Shown: piece by piece, positions 52,834 through 62,647 of the stretch
Numbering within the stretch: position 1 is the stretch's first letter
Layout: every line of letters starts with the position of its first letter
DNA from: Bifidobacterium simiiventris
Lineage (GTDB): Bacteria; Actinomycetota; Actinomycetes; Actinomycetales; Bifidobacteriaceae
Assembly (NCBI RefSeq): GCF_019331715.1
Contig: NZ_JAHBBG010000012.1
Location: forward strand, 1-64,000
Length of the DNA: 64,000 bases
Reading direction: 5' to 3'
The notes under the pieces: model-generated
The model's database searches: none
Seen by the model: the letters and a program-made list of their open reading frames with translations, nothing else
What the model was told of the DNA's origin: nothing
Translations under genes and position numbers: made by a program

Positions 52834-55059
52834 ATGAATATGAAGCAAGTCGCGAAAGGCGCCATCGCCGCGCTGACCTCCGTGGCCGCGCTCGGCGCGC
52901 TGACCGCCCCGGCTCTCGCCACGGACGGCGCCGGCGTCGATGTGCTCTCGCAGCACGGCGGCGCACAGCGCATCGCCGGCGTGTACGGCAACGCCAAGGC
53001 CAAGAACGTCATTCTGTTCATCGGCGACGGCATGGGAGACTCCGAAATCACCGTGGCCCGCAACTACCTGCACGGCGTGAACGGCTCCTTCGACGGCCTC
53101 GACAAGATCGGTCAGCCGAACCTCAACCCCGGCGTCGAAACCGGCGTCGGCCAGTACACCACCTTCTCGCTGGGCAACAACTCCGGCGACTCGCTCATGG
53201 CCAAGGACAAGAGCGGCAACCTCGCCGGCTCCACCACGGCCGGCGTGATCACCCCCGTCACCGACTCTTCCGCCTCCGGCTCCGGCTGGTCGACCGGCAC
53301 CAAGACCTACAACAACGCGGTCGACGTCGACGTCAAGGGCAACCCGCAGCTCAACCTCATCGAACTCGCGAAGGCCGCCGGCAAGGCCACCGGCAACGTG
53401 ACCACCGCCGAAATCCAGGACGCCACCCCGGCCGTCCTCGAATCGCACTCCACCGAGCGCGCCTGCTACGGCCCGCAAGGCAAGTGGGACGGCAAGACCG
53501 ACACCAACGGCGACGGCAAGATCGATCCGGCCACCGACGGCAACCAGGCCAAGAACTGCCTCGCCAACCAGCTCAAGGCGAACGGCGGCATCGGCTCCAT
53601 CTCCGAGCAGCTGCTCGACACCCGCGCCGACGTGACCATCGGCGGCGGCTCCAAGTACTTCAACCAGTTCGGCCTCGACGGCAAGACCCTGTGGGAGCAG
53701 GCCAAGGACCGTGGCTTCCAGACCGTCGAATCCGGTGACATCGCCGGCTTCAAGGCCCTGAAGGAAGCCGACCAGAGCAAGCCGGTCCTCGCGCTGCTCG
53801 GCGACGGCAACCTGCCGACCCAGTTCAACCCGTCCGTCGCCACCAAGTACAGCGCAGATAAGGACGCGAACCCGACCGTCTGCACCCCGAACGACAAGTG
53901 GCTCGGCAACCAGGGCGCCTCGCTCGCCGACTTCACCAACAAGGCCATCGACCTGCTGTCCGCCAACCCGAACGGCGCCAAGAACGGCTACTTCCTGCAG
54001 GTCGAGGGCGCGTCCATCGACAAGCAGGACCACAACGCCAACGCCTGCGGCCAGATCGGTGAGACCGACGACCTCGACAAGGCCATCTCCGCCGCGCTCG
54101 CCAAGGTCGACCTGAGCAACACGCTCGTCATCGTGACCGCCGACCACGCGCACACTTCGCAGATCGTCGAAGCCCAGCCGTACTACGCGCTGAGCACCGT
54201 GCTCAAGAACCACGACGGCTCCAAGACCGTCATCTCCTACGGCACCTCCGACGAGCCGGTCTACCAGGACGAGAACGGCGACCCGATCGACAACGACGAG
54301 TACACGCAGGGCGAGAACGGCGACGCCGACACCGATAAGAAATTCGACGGTGCTCAGGGCAACATGAGCCACACCGGCACGCAGCTGCGCATCGCCGCCT
54401 CCGGCCCGAGCGCGTCCCGCGTGGACGGCCTGACCGACCAGACCGACAACTTCTACACCATCGCCAACGCACTGGGCCTCGCGGCCGACACCGACGCCCA
54501 GAAGGCGCTGTCCGACAGCGCCAAGGTCGAGGTCAAGAAGAGCGCCGACGGCAAGTACTTCGCCGAGGCCAACGGCTTCAACGGCGACGCGGTGCTTTCC
54601 TACAAGCTGACCGACAAGGCCTCCGGCAAGGTCGTGGCCCAGTCCGCCGACAACGACACCAACAAGACCCCGGTCGCCGGCGTGCGCGTCGCCACCGCAC
54701 AGACCACCGAGATCACGCTGCCGGCCGACTTCACCCCGGCCGAGGGCGCGAACTACACGCTCACCGTGACCGGTCGCCAGTCCGGCAAGGCCGTGGCCGT
54801 CGACTTCGCCGGCCAGAAGGCCTCCGCCGAGCAGCAGCCGGGCGTTGAACCGAACAACGGCGGCGCTCAGGGCCAGCAGAACGGCCAGTCCGGCAAGACC
54901 GACGCCAAGGGCAACCAGACCGTCGCCAGCGGCGAGGTCAAGAACCCGGCCGCGCCGCTGAGCAAGACCGGTTCCGCGGTGCTCGGCATCGCGCTGCTGG
55001 TGCTTGCGCTCGGTGCCGGCGCGCTGTGCATCCGGTTCGCCAAGTCCAGCCGTCGCTGA
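52834..55059 (+). CDS. Surface-anchored alkaline phosphatase
   Basis: A 741-residue PhoA-family enzyme releasing phosphate from monoesters outside the cell. The signal peptide ends near residue 30 (APALATD). The metal-binding start is NVILFIGDGMGD; the nucleophile is Ser145 in VTDSSASGS; later motifs are GGGSKYF, GYFLQVEGASIDKQDHNAN and VTADHAHTSQ. An extended C-terminal beta-like domain (about 570-690) leads to PLSKTGS near 708-714, a variant sortase signal, then a membrane helix and a basic tail (KSSRR). PhoA of E. coli is periplasmic and lacks this anchor. It ends at a bidirectional terminator shared with the convergent tgt gene. Confidence 0.9.
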   Translation: MNMKQVAKGAIAALTSVAALGALTAPALATDGAGVDVLSQHGGAQRIAGVYGNAKAKNVILFIGDGMGDSEITVARNYLHGVNGSFDGLDKIGQPNLNPGVETGVGQYTTFSLGNNSGDSLMAKDKSGNLAGSTTAGVITPVTDSSASGSGWSTGTKTYNNAVDVDVKGNPQLNLIELAKAAGKATGNVTTAEIQDATPAVLESHSTERACYGPQGKWDGKTDTNGDGKIDPATDGNQAKNCLANQLKANGGIGSISEQLLDTRADVTIGGGSKYFNQFGLDGKTLWEQAKDRGFQTVESGDIAGFKALKEADQSKPVLALLGDGNLPTQFNPSVATKYSADKDANPTVCTPNDKWLGNQGASLADFTNKAIDLLSANPNGAKNGYFLQVEGASIDKQDHNANACGQIGETDDLDKAISAALAKVDLSNTLVIVTADHAHTSQIVEAQPYYALSTVLKNHDGSKTVISYGTSDEPVYQDENGDPIDNDEYTQGENGDADTDKKFDGAQGNMSHTGTQLRIAASGPSASRVDGLTDQTDNFYTIANALGLAADTDAQKALSDSAKVEVKKSADGKYFAEANGFNGDAVLSYKLTDKASGKVVAQSADNDTNKTPVAGVRVATAQTTEITLPADFTPAEGANYTLTVTGRQSGKAVAVDFAGQKASAEQQPGVEPNNGGAQGQQNGQSGKTDAKGNQTVASGEVKNPAAPLSKTGSAVLGIALLVLALGAGALCIRFAKSSRR

Positions 55060-55092
55060 ACGATCGGCTGACCGACTGATCACCCAATAACG

Positions 55093-55135
55093 ATCGGGTC
55101 GTGGCCTTTCCGACAAGGGAAGGTCACGACCCGAT
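55093..55135. terminator. Bidirectional terminator between alkaline phosphatase and tgt
   Basis: ATCGGGTCGTGGCC pairs with GGTCACGACCCGAT, with a TTTCC/GGGAA continuation. It is followed by TTCGT on one side and AACG-type sequence on the other. The arms sit between convergent stops. Confidence 0.75.
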
Positions 55136-55209
55136 TTCGTATATGCGTCGCCGTTGCCGAGTCGTGCTGTATCCGTACGGACATGACCGGCGCGACCTGT
55201 GCGGGATGA

Positions 55210-56535
55210 TCAGCCGCGTGATCCGTTCGCGTAGAACCGTGCGAGCGTGGCGTCGCGGAACTCGTCGAAGTAGCCGCCGTCGATCGAAGCGCGGATGTCG
55301 TCGAGCAGCTTGATGAAGAAGTGCTCGTTGTGGATCGTCGCCAGCGTGAACCCGTTGAACTCGCGGGCGCGCAGCAGATGATCGACGTACGAGCGCGAGT
55401 AGTGCGTGCAGGTGTAGCAGTCGCAGCCCTCCTCAAGCGGTCCGAAATCGGACTTGAACTCGGCGCGCTTAACGTTGTACCGCCCGTCGCGCGTGAAGAT
55501 CGCGCCGTTGCGACCGCAGCGCGCCGGCGCCACGCAGTCGAACGTGTCGCCGCCGTTCTCCACGCACGCGAAGATGTCGTCCACCGCCGCGATGCCGAGC
55601 ACGTGACGCGGCCGGCTTTCCGGCATCGCATCGCAGATCCACGCGCAGGTCTCGCCGATGATCCGCTTCTCGATCGCGCCGCCGATGCCTACGCCGTCGA
55701 AGTCCAGCGAGGCGATCTGCTCGGCCGCATGCCGGCGCAGATCCTCGTAGTTCGCGCCCTGCACCACGCCGTACAACGCCTGATACGGTTTGCCGAGCCG
55801 TGCCTCGGTCAGTCGCTGATGTTCCGCGACGCACCGCTGCGCCCAGCGGTACGTGCGTTCCACGGACCGTTCCTGATACGAGCGCGTGTTCATCAACGTG
55901 GTCAGCTCGTCGAACGCGAACATGATATCCGCGCCGATCTTGTGCTGGATGCCCATCGAGATCTCCGCGCTGAACCGGTGCAGCGAACCGTTGAGCGGCG
56001 ACTTGAACGTCACGCCATCCTCGTCCACGAATGCGAGCCGTTCCTTGCCGTCCGCGATCACGTCGTCCGACTTCATGCCGGTCACGTCCATCGCCAGCGT
56101 CTTCTTGAATCCCGCGCCGAGCGAAAGTACCTGGAAACCGCCCGAATCGGTGAACGTCGGGCCGTCCCAGTTCATGAACTTCGCAAGACCGCCGGCGGCG
56201 TCAAGCACGTCCTCGCCGGGCCGCTCGTACAGGTGGAAGGCGTTCGACAGCATGCACTGCGCGCCCTCCGCCTTCATCGTTTCCGGCAGCACGGCCTTCA
56301 TCGCGGCCTGCGTGGCGACCGGCACGAACGCGGGCGTGTGGATGTCGCCGTGCGGCGTGTGCAGGATGCCGGTGCGGCCGTATCGCGCGCCGCCGCGGCC
56401 CTTGCCGTTCGCCGCATCGGGCAGTCGGGTGATCGTCTCGAAGCTGAATGCGCTGCGGTCGCCGGGTTTGCCGGGCTGCGCGCCGCGCGGATGATCCACA
56501 AGGTTCGTCTGATTCGTGTCCGCAAGATTCGTCAT
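55210..56535 (-). CDS. tgt: tRNA-guanine transglycosylase
   Basis: A 441-residue Tgt that exchanges guanine 34 for a queuine precursor or queuine in GUN-anticodon tRNAs. Motifs are TPAFVPVATQAAMKAV near the start, FTDSGGFQVLSL with the Asp that acts on the base, FAFDELTTL and the zinc site CDCYTCTHYSRSYVDHLL with the distal His in TIHNEHFF. A nonconserved N-terminal part of about 45 residues precedes the barrel. The start at ATG 56535 gives the family start; the open frame continues upstream without a site. No other queuosine genes are in the window, consistent with salvage. Confidence 0.95.
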   Translation of the reverse strand: MTNLADTNQTNLVDHPRGAQPGKPGDRSAFSFETITRLPDAANGKGRGGARYGRTGILHTPHGDIHTPAFVPVATQAAMKAVLPETMKAEGAQCMLSNAFHLYERPGEDVLDAAGGLAKFMNWDGPTFTDSGGFQVLSLGAGFKKTLAMDVTGMKSDDVIADGKERLAFVDEDGVTFKSPLNGSLHRFSAEISMGIQHKIGADIMFAFDELTTLMNTRSYQERSVERTYRWAQRCVAEHQRLTEARLGKPYQALYGVVQGANYEDLRRHAAEQIASLDFDGVGIGGAIEKRIIGETCAWICDAMPESRPRHVLGIAAVDDIFACVENGGDTFDCVAPARCGRNGAIFTRDGRYNVKRAEFKSDFGPLEEGCDCYTCTHYSRSYVDHLLRAREFNGFTLATIHNEHFFIKLLDDIRASIDGGYFDEFRDATLARFYANGSRG

Positions 56536-56762
56536 GTGATTCACTCTAGGCGAAGCCCATAACGGACGTGCGGAATGGCTGATTTCGTCGGTATTCCAAG
56601 CTGCCGGAGTCTCCTTCACGAAGCCGGAAGCAAACTGTTGCGTTTCTTCCAACGAACATTCAGGAAACTTCCAGAGCAAGTATCTTTACTCTTAGGTAGC
56701 AGTTCACCGGGAGGCGCGACATGATACGCGCGCGCCCGGCAAACAACGTTTAAGGAGCAGCA

Positions 56763-58871
56763 ATGGCTGAAGAGAACAACAACGACTGGCGTGCCCAGAC
56801 CGGCAGCCAGCCTGCGCAAGGGGACGCGCAGCAGGCCGCGCCGGTGAACGACGGCCAGACCGCCCCGATCCAGACTTCCGCGGCGGGCGATGCCGGCGGA
56901 CAGCCGACCGTCACGCTGCCGACGACCCCCGACGCGACGCCCGCGTCGCTGAGCGAGACGACGCCGATCGAACCGCTGACCGGCACGTTCTCGCACGTGC
57001 CGTCCACGACATCCGAATCCGCGCCGACGGCCCCGACCGCGTCCGCGTCGTCCGACGATACGCCGAACTACGCGGCGGCGGCCGGCGAAAGCACGGTCGT
57101 CTCGTCCGCGCCGACGTCGCAGCCGGCCGGCGATCAGCCGTCGAATGAGCAGCCGACCCAGCAGTACCGTCCGGCACCGGAATACGGTGCGTACGGTCCG
57201 ACCCCGACCGTGCAACCCGGACAGGGCGGCGCTCAGCCCGTCGGTCAGAACGCGCAGCAGCCGTCCGGCCAGCCGCAGCAGAACCAGCCGTTCGGCGGTC
57301 TGTTCGGCAATCCGTTCGGGCAGAACCCGACCAACGGCCAGACCGAATCCAACCAGCAGAACGCCGGCCGCAATCCGTTCGGCAACCCGTTCCTCGCCGG
57401 TCAGAACCAGACCAACCAGACCAACGCGGCCCCGAACGCGGGCCAGCAGCCGGCCAACGGCCAGCAGCCGCCGTTCCCGCCGTACGGCAATCCGTTCGGC
57501 CCGGCCAACGGCCAGCCCGGTCAGCCCGGCGCCCCTGCCGCCAAGACCGGTTCCAAGACCGCCAGCGGCGTGGTCATCGCGGTCGTCGCTGCGCTCGTCT
57601 CCGCTGCGCTGTGCCTCGGCGTCGGCTATTACGGTCTGACCAACGGCTGGGTCACCATCCCGAACTCCAGCTCGCTGGCCAACGTCAACTCCAACAAGTC
57701 CGGCTCCGGTTCGGCCACCACCAAGAGCGGCGAGGCCGTCGACTGGTCGTCCGTGGCGTCGAGCGTGTCCGACTCCGTCGTTTCCATCACGACCACGCTG
57801 TCGAACGGCACTGCCAAGGGCTCCGGCGCAATCCTCGACACCGAGGGCCACATCGTCACCAACAACCACGTGATCTCCGGCGCGCAGTCCATCGCCGTCA
57901 CGCTGGCCAACGGTAACATGTACAGCGCGAAGGTCGTCGGCACCGACACCACCACCGATCTTGCGGTCATCAAGCTCGACAATCCGCCGAGCGACCTCAA
58001 GGCCGTTGAATTCGCCGATTCCGACAAGCTTGCGGTCGGCGAGGCCGTGATGGCCATCGGCAACCCGCTCGGCTACGACGACACCGCCACCACCGGCATC
58101 GTCTCCGCGCTCAACCGCCCGGTGACCGTGACCGACGACAACAACAATCAGATCGTCACCAACGCCGTGCAGATCGACGCGGCCATCAACCCGGGCAACT
58201 CGGGCGGCCCGACGTTCAACGGCGCCGGCCAGGTGATCGGCATCAACTCGTCCATCGCGTCCACCGCCACCTCGTCCGAATCGGCCGGCTCGATCGGCAT
58301 CGGCTTCGCGATCCCGGCGAATCTCGTCAAGCGAGTCGCCGATGAGATCATCAAGGACGGTTCCGTCACGCACGTCGCGCTCGGCATCACCGTGACCACC
58401 GACACCGTGACCGCGGACGGCGTGACTCGTTCCGGCGCGAAGATCACGCAGCCGTCCAGCGGCGGCTCCGCGGTCGTCTCCGGCGGCCCGGCCGACAAGG
58501 CGGGACTCAAGGCCGGTGACACGATCGTGGCGTTCAACGGCAACGCGGTCAACAGCCACTATGCGCTGCTCGGTTTCGTGCGCGCCTCGGCGCTCGGCGA
58601 CAAGGTGACGCTCACCATCGTGCGCGACGGCAAGACCATGGACGTCGACGTGACGCTTGATCAGGAGGAGTCCTCGGTCAATGGCTCCAGCTCGTCGAAC
58701 GGTTCGTCCAACGGCAACTCCAACGGCAACTCCGGCGGATCCGATGGATCCAATGGGTATGGCAACGGTTCCAACGGATACGGCAACGGATCCGACGGCA
58801 ACTCGAATGGCAACAATGACGGCGGCACGGGCGACGACGGCGGGTTCTCCGATCCGTTCGGCCTGTGGTGA
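56763..58871 (+). CDS. HtrA/DegP-like membrane serine protease with PDZ domain
   Basis: A 702-residue protease. The N-terminal 260 residues are a low-complexity Gln/Pro/Asn/Ala-rich cytoplasmic stretch, then one membrane helix (VVIAVVAALVSAALCLGVGYYG, about 269-291). The trypsin-like domain has the triad His369 (TNNHV), Asp399 (TTDLAV) and Ser480 (NPGNSGGP). A PDZ domain follows (GPADKAGLKAGDTIVAFNG). The C-terminus is a Gly/Asn/Ser repeat tail (about 640-700). Such proteins clear misfolded exported proteins at the cell surface. TAAGGAGC lies upstream of the ATG. Confidence 0.93.
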   Translation: MAEENNNDWRAQTGSQPAQGDAQQAAPVNDGQTAPIQTSAAGDAGGQPTVTLPTTPDATPASLSETTPIEPLTGTFSHVPSTTSESAPTAPTASASSDDTPNYAAAAGESTVVSSAPTSQPAGDQPSNEQPTQQYRPAPEYGAYGPTPTVQPGQGGAQPVGQNAQQPSGQPQQNQPFGGLFGNPFGQNPTNGQTESNQQNAGRNPFGNPFLAGQNQTNQTNAAPNAGQQPANGQQPPFPPYGNPFGPANGQPGQPGAPAAKTGSKTASGVVIAVVAALVSAALCLGVGYYGLTNGWVTIPNSSSLANVNSNKSGSGSATTKSGEAVDWSSVASSVSDSVVSITTTLSNGTAKGSGAILDTEGHIVTNNHVISGAQSIAVTLANGNMYSAKVVGTDTTTDLAVIKLDNPPSDLKAVEFADSDKLAVGEAVMAIGNPLGYDDTATTGIVSALNRPVTVTDDNNNQIVTNAVQIDAAINPGNSGGPTFNGAGQVIGINSSIASTATSSESAGSIGIGFAIPANLVKRVADEIIKDGSVTHVALGITVTTDTVTADGVTRSGAKITQPSSGGSAVVSGGPADKAGLKAGDTIVAFNGNAVNSHYALLGFVRASALGDKVTLTIVRDGKTMDVDVTLDQEESSVNGSSSSNGSSNGNSNGNSGGSDGSNGYGNGSNGYGNGSDGNSNGNNDGGTGDDGGFSDPFGLW

Positions 58872-59374
58872 TCGGCCTGTGTCAGATCGATCGGTGTGGG
58901 CGTGACCTAGCCTGAATCAATCGATCCGGCCCGTCTGAACGGCCGTAAGTCAACAGTAACGTGATGGTTCTGTTGACTTACGGCCGTTTTTCGTATGGGA
59001 GGCGGCCGTAAGTCAACATGATCACGATGCTGATGTTGAGTTACGGTCTTTTTTGCGTGTGCGGACGGTCGTAAGTCAACAGGAGTGTGGCGATCGTGTT
59101 GACTTACGGTCGTTTTGGATGACGGGCTCGGGCGGATGCCGACGGAGTCGGGTGCCGGTGAAGTCGCGGGGCTCCGGCATGATGAGAAGCGATAACTGAA
59201 GATGTCATTTTTACGCCGTGTATCGGATGATCGCGCCGGGCTCCGCAGTGGAGCGGGCAACGTCGCCGGTGGGTTAACAAGGCGTGACCGAACTGCCGAT
59301 CGAGGCCGGTCACGCGTCTGCATACCCGCGTCGCCGCCGCGATCGACTCCGTATGCGAGCGTAAGGAGCGTGTG
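58872..59374. other. 503-bp gap with three terminator-like hairpins
   Basis: No gene. The array at 58938-59114 occupies the first part; 59115-59374 shows nothing I recognise beyond the ATPase gene's ribosome binding site. Confidence 0.6.
58938..59118 (+). terminator. Three tandem terminators with one shared stem
   Basis: Stems of GGCCGTAAGTCAACA with TGTTGACTTACGGCC type: 58938-58956/58970-58988 (19 bp perfect), 59003-59019/59033-59048, and 59064-59081/59097-59114. Each is followed by TTTT or more on the plus strand, so each looks like a Rho-independent terminator, after the HtrA-like gene. Confidence 0.8.
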
Positions 59375-61711
59375 ATGAGTGCACTCATCAGTGTTTTTCC
59401 CAGATTCTTCCAAGCTGTGCTGCGCATCTGTCGAATGGTGCCGATGCTACCGATTGTGATCGTGGCGGCGATTCCGTTGGCGTTGCTGGGCGAGTGGCGG
59501 CCGGTTGGGCTGTCGTTTGTCCGGCTGTCTGTACTGGGCGATCCCGGCGTGGGACAGTGGTTGATCATCGCGCTGGTATTGATCGTTGTGTTCGACACCG
59601 TGCGCGGCATGATCGACGATATCCGGCACGGTCAGGTCGGAGTGGATCTACTTGCGGTCGTGGCGATCCTGTCCACCGTGGCGGTGCGCGAGTATTGGGC
59701 GAGCTGGGCGGTCATGCTGATGATCGCGTCCGGCGAAGCGATCGAGGAATACGCGCAGGCGAAGGCCGAACACAGCCTGACCGCGCTGATGCAGGCCGCG
59801 CCGCAGACCGCGCATGTGGTCGCGCTGCCGGGCGTGGGACGCGGCGACGGGACAGCGGCTGGTGACGGGGACGGAATGCGGCCGGTCGTGTCCGATGACG
59901 GATTCCGGCGAGTGAACGAGTCGTCGGGGGATTCCGATGCCTCGGTCGCGCGGCATCTGCGCACCGTGCCGGTCGATCAGGTGCGCGTAGGCGACGTTCT
60001 TGTGGTCCTGCCGGGTGAAACCGTGCCGGTCGACGGCGAACTCATGTCCGTGTCGGCTACGCTCGACTTGAGCGCCATCAACGGCGAGCCGGTGCCGCGC
60101 GAGGTGTTCGCGGGTGCGCGCGTCATGTCGGGAGCGGTCAACGGTGCGACCGCGATCACCATGCGCGTTACTGCGGTGGCCGCCGATTCACAGTACCAGC
60201 GCATCCTGTCTCTCGTATCCTCCGCGCAGGAATCCCGTCCGGCCGTCGTGCGGACCGCCGACCGGCTGGCCGTCCCGTTCACGGTGCTGTCGCTGGTGAT
60301 CGCGGGCGTTGCGTGGGCGGTGTCAGGCGTGCCGACCCGGTTCGCGCAGGTGCTGGTGCTGGCCACGCCGTGCCCGCTGCTCATCGCCGCGCCGGTCGCG
60401 TACATTGCCGGAACCGGGCGGCTCGCGGCGGCCGGTGTGCTCATCAAGACTCAGGATGTGCTCGAACGGCTCGGGCAGGTCACGCAGGTGTTCTTCGACA
60501 AAACCGGCACGCTCACGGTCAAGCAGCCGCAGGTCGTGCGTGTGGAGATGTTGCCGGGACTCGAGACGCGGTTGGACGAGGATCACGTGCTCATGATGGC
60601 CGGCGTGGTGGAAGGATATTCGGTACACATTCTCTCGCGTGGCATCGCGGCGGCCGGCGAGGCGGCGATGAGGCGGTTGCGGGCGCGGTTTGCGGACGGG
60701 CAGCGGGACTGCCCGGACCCCGGGGCGGACGCGTTCGGCCATGGGCGGGATTTGCCGGTCGTGAAGGAGGTTCGGGAGGACGCTGGGCGCGGCGTATCCG
60801 GATTGGTGAACGGGCACGCGGTGCGAGTCGGCCGACTGTCGTTCGCGAACGCCCGAGACGACGGATTCCAGCCGGTTGCGGCGGATGATCGTGTTGTGGC
60901 GTCCCGGAGGCAGGCGATCGAGCACGAGACGACGGTCGTCGGTGATTCGTCGCGCGACGACGTGGCGATTCGTACGAGGTTCGGCATGCTGGCCCCGGAT
61001 GAGATGGCGTCGTATGTGTCGATTGACGGGCAGCTGATCGCGCGTATCGTGCTGCGTGACGTGCCGCGTGCGAACGCCCGTGAGGCGTTGGCGCGTCTGC
61101 ATTCGCTGGGCGTGAGCCGGCTCATTATGCTGACCGGTGACAAGCGGGCTTCCGCTGAGATCATCGCCCGCGAAGTCGGCATCGACGAGGTGCACGCCGA
61201 ACTGTTCCCGGAGGACAAGGTTGCGGCAGTGCGGGATGCGGGCGGAGCTGCGGAACGTGCCCAGAGCGTTCGGAATGATATGAACGACGCGGGCCTGTCT
61301 CATGGTGGGAACAGGAAGTCCGAGCATGACGGTTCCGGCCGGACGCAACGTGGCCGGGCCGCGCGTCCGATCACGATGATGGTGGGCGACGGCGTGAACG
61401 ACGCGCCCGTCCTCGCCGTCGCAGACATCGGCGTGGCCATGACTGATGGCACGTCCACCGCCGCCTCCCAATCCGCGCAGGTCGTCATCATGAACGATCG
61501 TCTCGCCGCCGTGCCGCAAGCCATCGCCATTGCCCGCCGTACCAAGCGCGTCATGCTCCAAGCCGTGCTCCTTGGTCTGGGTCTTGCCCTCATCGGCATG
61601 CTCGCCGCCGCCTTCAACCTCATCCCGGTCGTCGTCGGCGCTTTCCTCCAAGAAGTCATCGACGTCGTCTCCATCCTCTGGGCCCTCACCGCCCTCCTGG
61701 ACCGGGACTGA
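59375..61711 (+). CDS. Heavy-metal-type P-type ATPase
   Basis: A 778-residue P1B-like cation pump without an N-terminal metal-binding domain. About eight membrane helices are visible; the intramembrane motif is TPCPLLI rather than the CPC of copper pumps. The phosphorylated Asp375 is in FFDKTGTLTV; the actuator has INGEPVP; the HP-like motif appears as GYSVHILSRGIAAAGE, with Ser where HP is usual, and the hinge is MMVGDGVNDAPVLAVADIGVAM. The ATP-binding part holds long nonconserved insertions (about 445-490 and 620-660). The substrate is uncertain; the missing CPC and HP argue against a standard Cu pump. AAGGAG lies 6 bases before ATG 59375. Confidence 0.88.
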   Translation: MSALISVFPRFFQAVLRICRMVPMLPIVIVAAIPLALLGEWRPVGLSFVRLSVLGDPGVGQWLIIALVLIVVFDTVRGMIDDIRHGQVGVDLLAVVAILSTVAVREYWASWAVMLMIASGEAIEEYAQAKAEHSLTALMQAAPQTAHVVALPGVGRGDGTAAGDGDGMRPVVSDDGFRRVNESSGDSDASVARHLRTVPVDQVRVGDVLVVLPGETVPVDGELMSVSATLDLSAINGEPVPREVFAGARVMSGAVNGATAITMRVTAVAADSQYQRILSLVSSAQESRPAVVRTADRLAVPFTVLSLVIAGVAWAVSGVPTRFAQVLVLATPCPLLIAAPVAYIAGTGRLAAAGVLIKTQDVLERLGQVTQVFFDKTGTLTVKQPQVVRVEMLPGLETRLDEDHVLMMAGVVEGYSVHILSRGIAAAGEAAMRRLRARFADGQRDCPDPGADAFGHGRDLPVVKEVREDAGRGVSGLVNGHAVRVGRLSFANARDDGFQPVAADDRVVASRRQAIEHETTVVGDSSRDDVAIRTRFGMLAPDEMASYVSIDGQLIARIVLRDVPRANAREALARLHSLGVSRLIMLTGDKRASAEIIAREVGIDEVHAELFPEDKVAAVRDAGGAAERAQSVRNDMNDAGLSHGGNRKSEHDGSGRTQRGRAARPITMMVGDGVNDAPVLAVADIGVAMTDGTSTAASQSAQVVIMNDRLAAVPQAIAIARRTKRVMLQAVLLGLGLALIGMLAAAFNLIPVVVGAFLQEVIDVVSILWALTALLDRD

Positions 61712-61831
61712 TTTTTGGAGGAAATAGCCCGGGTGTGGGCTCTTACGATCCCTTTGGACGGATTTTTCCGCCTTTGAGTGTATTATTGTGCCCATTCGAT
61801 ATGTCAGTGAAGATCAGACGGAGGAAATCCC

Positions 61832-62647
61832 ATGCCTCAAATAACGGATTATGCAGGTGCCGCTAAGACAGATGGTCGTCTGGCTTATCCGTCTATACCG
61901 CTTGGCACAGCTCTTCAGATTAATCGTCAGATAATGAGTGAGTGTAAGCATGACTATATTGATGGAACCATCAACAATGCAAAGATAGCTCGAATACTCA
62001 AGCAAAAGTCCACAAGTGGTTCTTTTAAAGGGAAAGTATACGCGCTGAACAAATATGGACTGAGCATTCGGGAAGGCCAGTTGAACCGTGTTACAGCGCT
62101 TGGCCAACGTCTTGCTGAGCAGGCGTTGCCTCAGGATATATTTACGGCCTTCAGGAGTTATGTGCCATTTGATGAGCTATACAGGCGTTTGGAAAAGAAC
62201 CACGTGATCGAGATAGCGGCTTTAGAAGAAGAGGTGGCTCGATGTCATCGTTTCGATGCGGGGAAGACGAAAGAATTCAGCCGTGTATTTCTGAAAAGCC
62301 TAGAAGCAACTGGCAAGCTGGAACGAATCAAAAATACTGAGATCTGCATACTTCCGGATGAAGAAGAATCGATAAAAACCGATGCGGGTGCGATATTGGA
62401 TACAGACGTTAATGGATTAACAGAAATGACGGTCGGACAAGATGCTCCGGTATTGGAGTCCTTGGTTGGTTTTAACGGAATGGCGGAGGAACAGACACAG
62501 TTAACTGTTGCGAAGATTCCGGCGGGGGAAATCCGGTTAGTTGTTGCTCAAGGGGCCTCTTATGCTGATATTGGAGAGGCTGTGATGTCTTTACTTCAGC
62601 TGTCAGGGAAGCTGAACAAGGAAAGTTCCAACAAGCATGTTCGATGA
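61832..62647 (+). CDS. Unknown protein with winged-helix-like N-terminus, partner of the HEPN-like gene
   Basis: A 271-residue protein I do not recognise by name. The stretch around residues 55-95 (STSGSFKGKVYALNKYGL, then RVTALGQRLAEQAL) resembles winged-helix modules in which a 'KL.alr.ygli' helix is followed by 'vT.lG..la'. A second helical part includes RRLEKNHVIEIAALEEEVARCHRF and a possible second winged unit (KEFSRVFLKSLEATGKLERI). The C-terminal 70 residues are acidic and helical. GC content is visibly lower than in flanking genes, suggesting transfer. GGAGG lies before the ATG. It overlaps the next gene by 11 bases. Confidence 0.7.
   Translation: MPQITDYAGAAKTDGRLAYPSIPLGTALQINRQIMSECKHDYIDGTINNAKIARILKQKSTSGSFKGKVYALNKYGLSIREGQLNRVTALGQRLAEQALPQDIFTAFRSYVPFDELYRRLEKNHVIEIAALEEEVARCHRFDAGKTKEFSRVFLKSLEATGKLERIKNTEICILPDEEESIKTDAGAILDTDVNGLTEMTVGQDAPVLESLVGFNGMAEEQTQLTVAKIPAGEIRLVVAQGASYADIGEAVMSLLQLSGKLNKESSNKHVR

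Noticed and set aside
46876-55116. A single open frame of 2746 codons on the minus strand
   Set aside because: It runs antisense to the amylopullulanase and alkaline phosphatase genes, which have strong motifs and ribosome sites. Its Val/Gly/Arg/Leu-rich translation is the usual shadow of high-GC coding DNA.
55080-55631. 183-codon minus-strand frame near the tgt 3' end
   Set aside because: It overlaps tgt in another frame and reads as Arg/Ser/Thr-rich noise.
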